Shown here: in pieces, positions 24,470-31,990 of the stretch
Layout: each line of letters starts with the position of its first letter
Numbering within the stretch: the first letter of the stretch is position 1
NCBI GenBank assembly: GCA_934098555.1
Contig: CAKOOQ010000002.1
Location: 1-63,500 of the forward strand
Source of the DNA: an uncultured Bacilli bacterium
GTDB lineage: Bacteria > Bacillota_I > Bacilli_A > RF39 > UBA660
Direction: 5' to 3'
Length of the DNA: 63,500 bases
Notes under the pieces: model-generated
Database searches by the model: none
Told to the model about the DNA's origin: nothing
Seen by the model: the letters and a program-made list of their open reading frames with translations, nothing else
Made by a program: the position numbers and the translations under genes

Positions 24470-24948
24470 ACGTCTTTTTTTACAAGATTAATTGACTTAT
24501 TTAAAACATCACGACACAGGTTTACAGCTTCGGTTTTATCACAAAAAGAAAATTCAATTTCATCTAAACCAGAAGAGTCATTAAAGCCTAATTTGATAAT
24601 ATACAAGCCTAAAGCGTCTTTATAAGCTTTAATAAATTTCACTTTTAAATAATCAATAGTAAATTCCATATCCTCAACTACTTCCTCAACTTCCTCATCA
24701 GTCATACATAAAAACTTTTTAATAATATATCTTACATCCGAATATGATTTACAAGTACCGTCATATAAATAAATGTAGCCCTCTTCACCAGTTAAAATAT
24801 CAAAAGCTTTTGCCATTTCGGAATCGGAATCACAAAAGTAAACACAATAAGCATTTATAAAGTTTTCATATGTTAAGTCAATGTCGTTTTCTTTCATATA
24901 ATCGTTAACTTTTCTCATATTCATCATTTCATAAACAATATTAATCAT
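24457..24948 (-). CDS. Hypothetical phage early protein, first leftward gene
   Basis: A 163-aa acidic protein of unknown family, first gene of the leftward phage transcript and divergent from the repressor. The ATG at 24948 has AAAGGAG eight bases upstream. Highly acidic patches (DEEVEEVVEDMEF) alternate with hydrophobic strands. Its position directly under the regulated promoter suggests an early or regulatory role. Confidence 0.65.
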   Translation of the reverse strand: MINIVYEMMNMRKVNDYMKENDIDLTYENFINAYCVYFCDSDSEMAKAFDILTGEEGYIYLYDGTCKSYSDVRYIIKKFLCMTDEEVEEVVEDMEFTIDYLKVKFIKAYKDALGLYIIKLGFNDSSGLDEIEFSFCDKTEAVNLCRDVLNKSINLVKKDVCIL

Positions 24949-24963
24949 CTTTATCACTCCTTT

Positions 24964-25037
24964 TATATACGTTTAACGCATTTATATATCAATTATATAC
25001 GTGTGACGTTTACTTGTCAATACGCAATAAGTATATT
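24964..25037. promoter_or_regulatory. Divergent phage promoters with operator repeats
   Basis: Leftward: TTGATA, 17 bp, TATATA in front of the 163-aa gene. Rightward: TTTACT (25009-25014), 17 bp, TATATT (25032-25037) in front of the repressor. Between them are near-identical 15-mers TATATACGTTTAACG (24964-24978) and TATATACGTGTGACG (24994-25008), spaced 30 bp, each with an internal palindromic core (CGTTTAACG, CGTGTGACG). These are likely repressor operators. Confidence 0.7.
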
Positions 25038-25062
25038 TTGTAAAATAACTTTGGTGAGGAAA

Positions 25063-25296
25063 ATGAATATAAATAGATTGAAAGAAATAAGAGAAGATAA
25101 AGATTATAAACAAAGTGAGGTTGCAAAAATTCTAAATGTAACACAAGCACAATATAGCAGATATGAAACAGGTGAAAACACAATTCCACTTGACAAAATA
25201 TATAAACTAGCAGAATTTTACAAAACATCAATAGATTATCTAGTTTATAGAACAGATGAAAGAAATCCTTATCCAAAAAGTATAATGAAAAATTGA
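25063..25296 (+). CDS. Phage repressor, XRE/Cro-C1 family
   Basis: A 77-aa single-domain helix-turn-helix protein (RLKEIREDKDYKQSEVAKIL, VTQAQYSRYETG, IDYLVYRTDE). GTGAGGA precedes the ATG at 25063. It is divergent from the leftward phage operon, with two operator-like repeats between, so it most likely keeps the prophage quiet and regulates itself. Confidence 0.85.
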   Translation: MNINRLKEIREDKDYKQSEVAKILNVTQAQYSRYETGENTIPLDKIYKLAEFYKTSIDYLVYRTDERNPYPKSIMKN

Positions 25297-25307
25297 AAGA
25301 GGAAAAA

Positions 25308-25460
25308 ATGAACAATCAAAGTTTAGAAGAAATTAATCAAAGTTTAAAAACAATAAAAGATATTATTGTTGAAGAATATAAAAGAAAAAAAAGTATCGAA
25401 ATGTTAAAAATTGCTATAGCCCTTCTTATATTTGCTATTATCTACATTAGATACTCATAA
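25308..25460 (+). CDS. Small one-helix protein downstream of repressor
   Basis: A 50-aa protein: a hydrophilic, probably coiled-coil N-terminus with a repeated SLEEINQSLKTIKD pattern, then a C-terminal membrane helix (LKIAIALLIFAIIYIRYS). AGAGG precedes the ATG. It follows the repressor by 11 bp and is followed by a terminator, so it is expressed in the lysogen. A superinfection-exclusion role is conceivable. Confidence 0.65.
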   Translation: MNNQSLEEINQSLKTIKDIIVEEYKRKKSIEMLKIAIALLIFAIIYIRYS

Positions 25461-25463
25461 AAA

Positions 25464-25498
25464 AAGATTGCCTAAAACCAATTTGCAATCTTAAAATA
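25464..25498 (+). terminator. Terminator of the repressor unit
   Basis: AAGATTGC/GCAATCTT stem (25464-25471 with 25485-25492). Confidence 0.65.
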
Positions 25499-25537
25499 AA
25501 GGACTTATTTTTCAAGCATCAATAGGAGGTGACAACA

Positions 25538-25630
25538 TTGAAAAATACAATTAATTCAAAAAAACACAAAATTTTAACAATATGTATAATTCTATTCTTT
25601 GTTTTATTAGCAATTTCAACATTAAAATAA
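25538..25630 (+). CDS. 30-aa one-helix peptide
   Basis: A TTG-initiated 30-codon reading frame (MKNTINSKKHKILTICIILF at its start) with an unusually strong ribosome binding site, AGGAGGTGA, seven bases upstream. It has a basic head and one membrane helix. The strong site argues that it is translated; function unknown. Confidence 0.5.
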   Translation: MKNTINSKKHKILTICIILFFVLLAISTLK

Positions 25631-25651
25631 AACATCGATAATTAATTAAGC

Positions 25652-25712
25652 CCTTTACGATACCTAAATTACATTTTTATAATAAATTAAGTATCGCAAA
25701 AGGTTTATTTTT
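25652..25712. terminator. Long hairpin, probable terminator
   Basis: CCTTTACGATAC (25652-25663) pairs with GTATCGCAAAAGG (25691-25703) with one bulge; the loop adds further A/T pairing, and T-rich sequence follows. It may also be a structural element of the single-stranded phage genome. Confidence 0.5.
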
Positions 25713-25762
25713 TTATATACTCATACATCGAAATTTATTTATAAATACCATGTCAAATAATT

Positions 25763-25857
25763 ATAATCAATAGGAATCGAACCTATACCCCTCTGTCTTA
25801 GTTTCGGAATTGGCGTACGCACCCAGACTCTTTCCAAGAACTCTATTTTATAATTAT
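25763..25857 (-). other. tRNA-like element with T-arm and acceptor pairing
   Basis: On the minus strand a canonical T-arm, ATAGG-TTCGATT-CCTAT (25770-25786), is followed directly by seven bases that pair with a 5' segment 95 nt away (ATAATTA with TGATTAT, one G-T pair). The overall length suits a tRNA with a long variable arm, but I cannot fold a convincing D-arm or anticodon arm, and no CCA is encoded. Confidence 0.3.
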
Positions 25858-25905
25858 CCAACATGCTACCTATAAAGGTAACATTTAAAAATCAAACTAT
25901 GTTAT

Positions 25906-26082
25906 TTATTTTTTTAACCTTTTATACAACTTACAACCCATATAACTAATCATTTTTAATAAAATCAATATTGCAACAAGAAGGATAAATCCAATTATAT
26001 ATTCAAAATCATTAGTAATAAAATAAAAAATAAATGAATCAATAAAAATAATTAAGCATAACAGAATTTCATAATTATTCAT
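25906..26082 (-). CDS. Small phage membrane protein at the right end
   Basis: A 58-aa protein with two hydrophobic helices (about 4-22 and 29-46) and a basic tail (KLYKRLKK). AAAGGGG lies eight bases before the ATG. It is the last gene before attR and reads away from it. Unknown function; a membrane exclusion protein or minor coat protein is possible. Confidence 0.5.
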   Translation of the reverse strand: MNNYEILLCLIIFIDSFIFYFITNDFEYIIGFILLVAILILLKMISYMGCKLYKRLKK

Positions 26083-26109
26083 AAAGTAACCCCTTTACAC
26101 ATTTTGATA

Positions 26110-26137
26110 TTTTCATAACGTAAATATTATGTTAACC
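26110..26137 (+). other. Phage-derived Xer half-site (at attR)
   Basis: TTTTCATAACG (26110-26120), TAAATA (26121-26126), TTATGTTAACC (26127-26137). The XerD arm is identical to that at attL, while the XerC-side arm and centre differ, as expected when a phage-borne attP joins a chromosomal dif. Confidence 0.65.
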
Positions 26138-26152
26138 GTGATATTTTAAATT
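26124..26152 (+). repeat. Right attachment repeat (attR)
   Basis: Exact copy of the 29-bp repeat at 18040-18068. Confidence 0.9.
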
Positions 26153-26195
26153 GAAATTTTTAATTTGTTTTTCTACTTGTTAACGGAACAGAAAA

Positions 26196-26945
26196 TTATA
26201 ATAAATGATTCAATATTAAAATGATGATACCTAATAAACCACCATATATTAAAAATTTTTCTTGGTGATAAGATAAGGCTTTGGGAAGTAATTCTTCAAT
26301 GGCCAGCGTTATCATAATGCCACCAACAAATAATAAAATGATACCAATAAATTCTGACGATAAAAAGCTTTTTAAAAACAAGAAAGCTAATATTGCTCCG
26401 AATGGTTCGGCAAGACCTGATAGTAATGTCATGTTAATGGCCTTTTTTTTACTTTTTGTGGCAAAATAAATTGGCACAGCAATACTAATACCTTCGGGTA
26501 TATTATGAAGCATAATCGCCACACTAAGCCGTAATCCTAAAGAAAAGTTTTGATAACTACTTAAAAAAGTTAAAATACCTTCCGGTAAATTGTGCATCAT
26601 AAGTGTTAGCATGCTAAGAAGGCCTAAACGATAGAGGCTTTCTTCTCCCCTTCTCTTTTCTATCTTTTTATTCATAAGTTGAATCATAAAAATAGCTAAA
26701 ACAAAAATAACGAACGATAAACAAAGGCCTTTGAATAGTTTAAATTTTGTTAAAATTAAATAACTGGCTTCGGGTATTAATTCTAAAACAGAAATACCAA
26801 TCATAATGGTTAAAGAAAGACTTAAACAAAATGTAATAAACTTGTTGATATTTTTTTCCTGCCAGTTAAAAAAAATAATAAAAGAACCTAAAACGGTCGA
26901 AAGACCCGCTAAGGAAGATAAAACAAAAGGCCTTAAAAAAGTCAT
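26196..26945 (-). CDS. ZIP-family divalent metal transporter
   Basis: A 249-aa integral membrane protein with about eight helices. The signature metal-site motifs MHNLPEGIL and MLHNIPEGISIA lie in the two central helices, as in ZupT/ZIP importers of zinc, iron or manganese. AGGTGATG precedes the ATG. It is the first chromosomal gene right of the prophage and reads towards the dif site. Confidence 0.9.
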   Translation of the reverse strand: MTFLRPFVLSSLAGLSTVLGSFIIFFNWQEKNINKFITFCLSLSLTIMIGISVLELIPEASYLILTKFKLFKGLCLSFVIFVLAIFMIQLMNKKIEKRRGEESLYRLGLLSMLTLMMHNLPEGILTFLSSYQNFSLGLRLSVAIMLHNIPEGISIAVPIYFATKSKKKAINMTLLSGLAEPFGAILAFLFLKSFLSSEFIGIILLFVGGIMITLAIEELLPKALSYHQEKFLIYGGLLGIIILILNHLL

Positions 26946-26970
26946 AGCATCACCTATTTTATACTATGAC

Positions 26971-27996
26971 CTATCTTTTTCTTCTAGAAGTATTATTTTT
27001 TATTTCCATATAATGATTCATATCGTAAATACCAATTCTTAAAAGGTCTTCGGGAGTGGAATTATAAATATCATTCGTATCCATTTCTTTAAAGACCGCT
27101 TCTAATCCTCCCCTACTATAGATTTCTTCTAAAACTTTATCATTAAAGTCTTGCATTTTTATTTGCTCTTCTAAATGATAAAACTCTAAATCAGTATAAT
27201 TTTTGGCTTCTTTCGTTGTCATTAACTTAGGTTCTGGAGGAAAAGAGGCAAATCTTCTTCGAGCTTCTTGTATGGTAATATAGCCATCTGAAGGTGAAAG
27301 TCCATAAAGAAACTTAGGATAATGATTTAAGACTCTATCTTGAATTAAATTTTTATCCCAAGGTTTTTTCATTATATAATTTAGATACTCTAAAACAAGG
27401 GCTCTTAGTTTTTTATATGATAATAGTTCATTTAAAAGGCTTTCTTTTTTATTTGGTGTATAATCAATGAGACGATTTAAAATATGGCTATCGAGTGTCA
27501 AATAAGATTCATGATTAAAATAAGCGAGTGAAGACGAATTACCTGTAATATTTTGGATTAATCGTGTCGCATATTCATTAAAAAAAGGTGTAGCTTCGAG
27601 ATTTAACTTGCGATTCGTTTTATCCGCTACTTTTTGATATCTTTCTTTAGCAAGAGTACCTAGACCGTCATAAATTTTTTCTTTTAAAGCTGCTAAATTA
27701 GCCGGCAAATGATAATTATAAATAAGCTCGTAAGTATGGAACTTAAAAAAATTATTCTTGCTTTTTGTAACACGCAAAATATAAAAATCAGTAGAATCAT
27801 CTACAGAAATAAGAGGATTCCAATTAGATGCGAGACGTTTAAACTCTTCTTGGGTATAATTCATGCTGAGTAAATCAATCAAAGAAATATCTTCAAATTG
27901 ACTCGTTAGTTCATGTGAAGACTCCGAAAGGTCCAGTTGAAGCACATAGGCTTTCTTTTGTTTAGCTCCGATTAAATAATAATAACTCTTTCTCAT
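26971..27996 (-). CDS. Hypothetical protein
   Basis: A 341-aa soluble protein of unrecognised family. The ATG at 27996 (MRKSYYYLIGAKQKKAYVLQ) has GGAGAG seven bases upstream; a start 18 bases earlier is in frame but overlaps that site. It is largely helical with a basic C-terminus (NNTSRRKR). It lies just upstream of the ZIP gene (25-bp gap) and probably shares its transcript. Confidence 0.7.
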   Translation of the reverse strand: MRKSYYYLIGAKQKKAYVLQLDLSESSHELTSQFEDISLIDLLSMNYTQEEFKRLASNWNPLISVDDSTDFYILRVTKSKNNFFKFHTYELIYNYHLPANLAALKEKIYDGLGTLAKERYQKVADKTNRKLNLEATPFFNEYATRLIQNITGNSSSLAYFNHESYLTLDSHILNRLIDYTPNKKESLLNELLSYKKLRALVLEYLNYIMKKPWDKNLIQDRVLNHYPKFLYGLSPSDGYITIQEARRRFASFPPEPKLMTTKEAKNYTDLEFYHLEEQIKMQDFNDKVLEEIYSRGGLEAVFKEMDTNDIYNSTPEDLLRIGIYDMNHYMEIKNNTSRRKR

Positions 27997-28128
27997 ATTC
28001 TCTCTCCGTTTCATGTTTTATTTTAATGGAAATTGGCAAAATCATCAAGTCTCTTTTTACCAATATTTGTTATTTAATTTAGGTATCTTTTTTTCTCTTT
28101 CGGTCATAATACTAGTGGGAGGTAAAAA

Positions 28129-28230
28129 ATGAAAAAAAATCAAAAAAATAATTCTAGAAAACAAGAACGTAAAAATCAAAATCAAAATCAAAAACGCGAA
28201 TCTAGAAATCAAGAAAAATCATGTGATTAA
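28129..28230 (+). CDS. 33-aa Asn/Gln/Lys-rich peptide
   Basis: A tiny, very basic and hydrophilic peptide (KKNQKNNSRKQERKNQNQ, ending SCD). GGGAGG precedes the ATG by six bases, and a strong terminator follows the stop immediately. Composition recalls small spore-associated or nucleic-acid-binding peptides of Firmicutes, but there is no firm family match. Confidence 0.55.
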   Translation: MKKNQKNNSRKQERKNQNQNQKRESRNQEKSCD

Positions 28231-28233
28231 TAG

Positions 28234-28270
28234 AATAAGGAAGAATGATTCAATTTCTTCCTTATTTTTT
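28234..28270. terminator. Bidirectional terminator
   Basis: Perfect 11-bp stem AATAAGGAAGA/TCTTCCTTATT (28234-28244 with 28256-28266); it serves the 33-aa gene and the convergent xerD. Confidence 0.85.
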
Positions 28271-29137
28271 GGCATGAGGATGGTAATGAGTGTACTCCTC
28301 TTTGTTTTTTTGACTCGTAACATGCGTGTATATTTCCGTTGTGGCAATGTTGCTATGACCAAGAAAAGTTTGAATGACGCGAAGGTTGGCGCCATTTAAG
28401 AGTAAATGCGTTGCAAAAGAATGTCTTAACATATGAGGATTTACCTTTCTATCAATTGTCTTTAAAGATATTTCATTTAAAAGTTTATTGACACCTTGTC
28501 TTGTGATAGGCGTTCCACGATTATTTAAGAAAAGTTCGTCGTATACTTTACCCTTTTTAATGAGTTTACACCGGTATTTTTCTATATAAAGTTTTAAATA
28601 ATATAAAGAGGTTTCGTTTAAAAAAACAATTCTTTCTTTTGCCCCTTTTCCTTCCACCCTAACCCATTCATTTTCAAAGTCAATATTTTTAAGTTTTAAA
28701 GAAACGAGTTCACTAATGCGCAAACCAGTCGCATACAAAACTTCAAGCATAGTTTTCGTTCTGTAATCATAGTCCGTTTTTAAAGGAAAAGAAAGAAGTT
28801 TATCGACTTCTTCATAAGAAAGATAATTAGGTAGATGTTCCTTTACTTTAGGAAAATAAATACAATCACAAACATTTTCTATGCCTTCTTTATCTTCCGT
28901 TAAAAAATGATAAAAGCCTTTTAAAGTGGATAAATAATGGGAACGTGTCCGTTCATTTTGACTCTTTTTTTGTAAGAAAGATAAAATATCTTCTTTTTTT
29001 AAGTTTAAAGCAGACGATGTTGTCTTAAAAAAACACCTAAATTCATCTAAATCGTTTTTATAAGACAAAACCGTATTTTCACTTAATTTTTTTTCATATT
29101 GAATATAATCAAGATACATCTTAATTTCGTTATTCAT
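28262..29137 (-). CDS. xerD: Tyrosine recombinase, XerD-like
   Basis: A 291-aa recombinase with an N-terminal SAM-like core-binding domain and a catalytic domain carrying ATGLRISEL (Arg), HPHMLRHSFATHLL (His, Arg), FLGHSNIATTEIYTHV (His and nucleophilic Tyr), ending in HYHPHAKK, similar to the HHPRA tail of XerD. With XerC it should resolve chromosome dimers at dif. The start is uncertain: the ATG at 29137 (MNNEIKMYLDY) has no strong ribosome site. It lies outside the prophage (attR is at 26124), about 2 kb from it, and is divergent from rarA. Confidence 0.85.
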   Translation of the reverse strand: MNNEIKMYLDYIQYEKKLSENTVLSYKNDLDEFRCFFKTTSSALNLKKEDILSFLQKKSQNERTRSHYLSTLKGFYHFLTEDKEGIENVCDCIYFPKVKEHLPNYLSYEEVDKLLSFPLKTDYDYRTKTMLEVLYATGLRISELVSLKLKNIDFENEWVRVEGKGAKERIVFLNETSLYYLKLYIEKYRCKLIKKGKVYDELFLNNRGTPITRQGVNKLLNEISLKTIDRKVNPHMLRHSFATHLLLNGANLRVIQTFLGHSNIATTEIYTHVTSQKNKEEYTHYHPHAKK

Positions 29138-29207
29138 AATCATCACAAGATAAGTATAAAGGCTTTTCAAAACCTTGTCAAACTGATATACTAAAAAAGG
29201 TGGTAAT

Positions 29208-30404
29208 ATGGAAATTTTAGCAAATATAATGCGACCAACAACACTAAGTGAGGTTATTGGTCAAACCCATCTTATTGGAGAAAATAAAATAATAACAAAT
29301 TTAGTAAAACAAAATCACTTGTGTTCGATGATTTTATATGGTAGACCAGGGACAGGCAAAACATCTATTGCTAATGCCATTGTTCATGATTTAAAGAAAC
29401 CTTATAAATTTTTAAATGCAACCATGAATAATAAAAGTGATTTTGATATCGCCATTGAAGAAGCTAAAATGTATGGTGATTTAATTTTAATTATTGATGA
29501 GATTCATCGGATGAATAAGGATAAACAAGATATTTTGCTTCCTCATATTGAATCTGGATTGATTACTTTAATTGGTCTTACAACGTCCAATCCTTATCAT
29601 AAAATAAATCCGGCAATTAGAAGTCGTGTGCAAATTTTTGAACTACATGATTTAACCATAGATGATATTATTGTTGGGCTTAAAAGAGCTACCCAAAAAT
29701 TAGATGATTGCCTAATAGAAGATGATGCTTTAGAATATATTGCAACTTATTCAAGTGGTGATGTAAGAAGTGCTCTAAATCTTTTAGAAACCGCTTACTA
29801 TGCATCGGGTAATCACAAAATTACGATAGATCTTCTAAAAAGTATTCAAAGTAAACCTGTTTTTTTTCATGATAAAAATGAAGATGGCCATTATGACGTT
29901 TTGTCTGCTTTTCAAAAATCTATTCGGGGTAGTGATGTGGATGCTTCTTTACATTATTTAGCTCGTCTTATTGAAGCTGGAGATTTAGATAGCATTTATA
30001 GAAGAATGAGTGTGATTGCTTATGAAGATATCGGGCTTGCTAATCCTTCTATTGGTCCTAAAGTCATGGCGGCAATAAGTGCCTCTGAACTTGTTGGCTT
30101 ACCAGAGGCCCGCATTCCTCTTGGCACAATTGTTACCGAAATGGCTTTATCTCCTAAATCTAACTCCGCTCATGTGGCTTTAGATGAAGCCTTAAATGAC
30201 ATTCGAAGAGGCTCAACCGGAAACGTTCCTGATAATATTAAAACAACCAGTCCCAATTACTTATATCCTCATAATTATAAAAATTCTTATGTGAAACAAA
30301 ATTATATGCCTGAGAACTTAAAGGGGAAAAAATATTATCATCCTCGTGATAATAAATATGAAAATAATTTAAATAAATTATGGCATGAAATGAAAGGAGA
30401 ATAA
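29208..30404 (+). CDS. rarA: Replication-associated AAA+ recombination protein RarA
   Basis: A 398-aa clamp-loader-like ATPase (MgsA/RarA) acting at stalled forks. Walker A is LYGRPGTGKTS, Walker B LILIIDEIHRM, sensor TTSNPYHKINPAIRSR; the C-terminal AAA-associated domain has AYEDIGLANP and TRIPLGTI-like EARIPLGTI. The C-terminus (KYYHPRDNKYEN) is typical. It starts one base before gpsA-like, so the two form an operon. Confidence 0.95.
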   Translation: MEILANIMRPTTLSEVIGQTHLIGENKIITNLVKQNHLCSMILYGRPGTGKTSIANAIVHDLKKPYKFLNATMNNKSDFDIAIEEAKMYGDLILIIDEIHRMNKDKQDILLPHIESGLITLIGLTTSNPYHKINPAIRSRVQIFELHDLTIDDIIVGLKRATQKLDDCLIEDDALEYIATYSSGDVRSALNLLETAYYASGNHKITIDLLKSIQSKPVFFHDKNEDGHYDVLSAFQKSIRGSDVDASLHYLARLIEAGDLDSIYRRMSVIAYEDIGLANPSIGPKVMAAISASELVGLPEARIPLGTIVTEMALSPKSNSAHVALDEALNDIRRGSTGNVPDNIKTTSPNYLYPHNYKNSYVKQNYMPENLKGKKYYHPRDNKYENNLNKLWHEMKGE

Positions 30405-30405
30405 A

Positions 30406-31296
30406 ATGAATAAAATTTTGCTTTTAGGTTCTGGAGCTTTTTCTCTTGCCCTTTTAAGCGTTTTAGAAAAAAAGGCGACGAATCAAATTACTTTATGGAG
30501 TCCTGATAAAACGTTTAAATTAAAAAGAAAAAATGTCCTATTAACTTATGATTTAGAACCTGCCCTTATAAAAAACGACTATATTTTTGTTTTGACAAGT
30601 TCAAAATATTTAACCGATTTATTAAAAAAAATACTAAATGTCAATTTAAAAGAAAAGATTCTTTTTATCGGCACAAAAGGTTTATTAGAAGAAAATCCTT
30701 ACTTTATGAGTGATTATTTAGAATCTAAGGGTATTTCTTACAGTCTTTTTGGGGGTCCCAATTTAGCTGAAGAACTTCTTCATTCATCACCAACAACAAT
30801 AAGTTTTGCTTCGAATTATCCCGATGCTGAAGAAAAAATAAAGAATCTTTTTCCTTTTTGGATTAAACAAATCACTGTCAAAAAAGCCCACTCTTTAGAA
30901 CTTTGTAATGTTTTAAAAAATATATATGCCATAGGATCCGGAATGATTTATAAAACATACCCTTATTCCAACACCCATTATAGTTATGTAAATGAAGTTA
31001 TTAAAGAATTAAAAAGAATACTAAATGATGACATGTATCCTTTTTTAGGTGATTTACTTCTTACATGTTCGATGATGAAATCACGAAATTTTACTTATGG
31101 TTTTCTTTTTGACAATGTGAAAAAAAGAACCAAATTTCTTGAAAATAATACGGTAGAAGGTTTTATGAATCTTGAATTCGTTAAACAAATTTTAGAAAAA
31201 GAAAATATTTCAGCTCCCCTTTTTTTAAGTATTTATAAAAGCCTTAAAACAGGGAAAATAGATGAAAAATTAAAAGAAGTTATTTTTGCATCATAA
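30406..31296 (+). CDS. gpsA: GpsA-like glycerol-3-phosphate dehydrogenase, divergent
   Basis: A 296-aa NAD(P)-dependent dehydrogenase expected to make glycerol-3-phosphate for lipids. N-terminal dinucleotide loop LLGSGAFSLAL, then GTKGLL, LFGGPNLAEEL (usually GPSFAxE), NVLKNIYAIGSGM with the catalytic Lys, GDLLLTCSMMKSRNF and NTVEGF. It is about 35-45 residues shorter than usual GpsA and has diverged at several consensus positions, but the active-site Lys is kept. It follows rarA by one base and faces tcdA. Confidence 0.78.
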   Translation: MNKILLLGSGAFSLALLSVLEKKATNQITLWSPDKTFKLKRKNVLLTYDLEPALIKNDYIFVLTSSKYLTDLLKKILNVNLKEKILFIGTKGLLEENPYFMSDYLESKGISYSLFGGPNLAEELLHSSPTTISFASNYPDAEEKIKNLFPFWIKQITVKKAHSLELCNVLKNIYAIGSGMIYKTYPYSNTHYSYVNEVIKELKRILNDDMYPFLGDLLLTCSMMKSRNFTYGFLFDNVKKRTKFLENNTVEGFMNLEFVKQILEKENISAPLFLSIYKSLKTGKIDEKLKEVIFAS

Positions 31297-31308
31297 CTTC
31301 TTTTTTTA
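31276..31308. terminator. Bidirectional terminator gpsA/tcdA
   Basis: GAAGTTAT/ATAACTTC stem (31276-31283 with 31293-31300) with T runs on both sides. The 3' ends of the two convergent genes overlap here by 17 bases. Confidence 0.8.
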
Positions 31309-31966
31309 TATCATTAATAACGTAACTAGACATAAGAGCTCCCGCGGCCATCGGTACAGCACAAATGGTGCCTAAAAGAGCAGCATGCTTAGGAACTTCA
31401 CTACTACAAACACATAAAGATTTTAAAGCCTTAGGATTTTTATTGAAATGGCTGCGAATTTTTTTGGCTAAAGGATCACTTTTTGTGTTTTTTAAAGGTA
31501 TAATATTTAGCATTTCAGGATGGGTTTTATTGGCAGTTCCCATACAAGTTATCAATTTTGTCTTAGCAAGAGTACATTCTTCAATTAATTTGATTTTAAC
31601 ACTAACCGTATCGCAAGCATCCAAAATATAATCGTATAGGCTAACAAATTCCTCCGTAATATCCTCTTCTTTCAGCTCTTTTTTATAAGCTATAACTTTG
31701 GTTTTGGAAGGAATAAGGCTCGCTCTTTCTTTGGCTACATCTACCTTATCTTGTCCAATCGTTTTCATGTTTGAAAGAATTTGGCGATTTAAATTTGTTA
31801 TATCAAAAACATCCTTATCAATAACGGTTATTTCTTTTATTCCTGTTCGAATCAAAGATTCAAAGACGTATCCTCCAACTCCACCAAGACCAATTAATAA
31901 TACTTTCGTTTCCTTTATTTTTTGAACAACCTCTAAAGGAAGTAGTCTTTCTATTCTTTCAAACAT
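31280..31966 (-). CDS. tcdA: tRNA threonylcarbamoyladenosine dehydratase TcdA
   Basis: A 228-aa ThiF/MoeB-type adenylating enzyme that cyclises t6A37 in tRNA to ct6A. ATP-binding GLGGVGGYVFE, then DKDVFDITNLNRQ, DACDTVSVK and a C-terminal VCSSEVPKHAALLGT. GAAAGGA precedes the ATG. In Bacillus subtilis the gene order aspS - 6S RNA - yrvM(tcdA) is known, and the same neighbours occur here in the same order. Confidence 0.92.
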   Translation of the reverse strand: MFERIERLLPLEVVQKIKETKVLLIGLGGVGGYVFESLIRTGIKEITVIDKDVFDITNLNRQILSNMKTIGQDKVDVAKERASLIPSKTKVIAYKKELKEEDITEEFVSLYDYILDACDTVSVKIKLIEECTLAKTKLITCMGTANKTHPEMLNIIPLKNTKSDPLAKKIRSHFNKNPKALKSLCVCSSEVPKHAALLGTICAVPMAAGALMSSYVINDIKKEVMMQK

Positions 31967-31990
31967 ATTTATTTCCTTTCTTTTTTACAT

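Larger units (their letters stand above)
18040..26152. mobile_element. Inovirus (filamentous phage) prophage integrated at dif
   Basis: An 8.1-kb element between 29-bp direct repeats. Its content is an HUH Rep_2 initiator with origin, two-TM pVI-like protein, large signal-peptide adsorption protein, Zot/pI ATPase, several tiny one-helix proteins of pVII/pIX size, a coat protein of acidic-hydrophobic-basic type, small early genes and a divergent XRE repressor. Size and gene order fit the inovirus family. No integrase or recombinase gene lies inside, and the repeats carry a Xer site, so integration is probably by host XerC/XerD. Confidence 0.9.

Noticed and set aside
28262..29137. Could the XerD-like gene be the phage integrase?
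   Set aside because: It lies outside attR, has the XerD-type tail and a XerC-like paralogue at 39377, and sits beside rarA; it reads as a host housekeeping recombinase.
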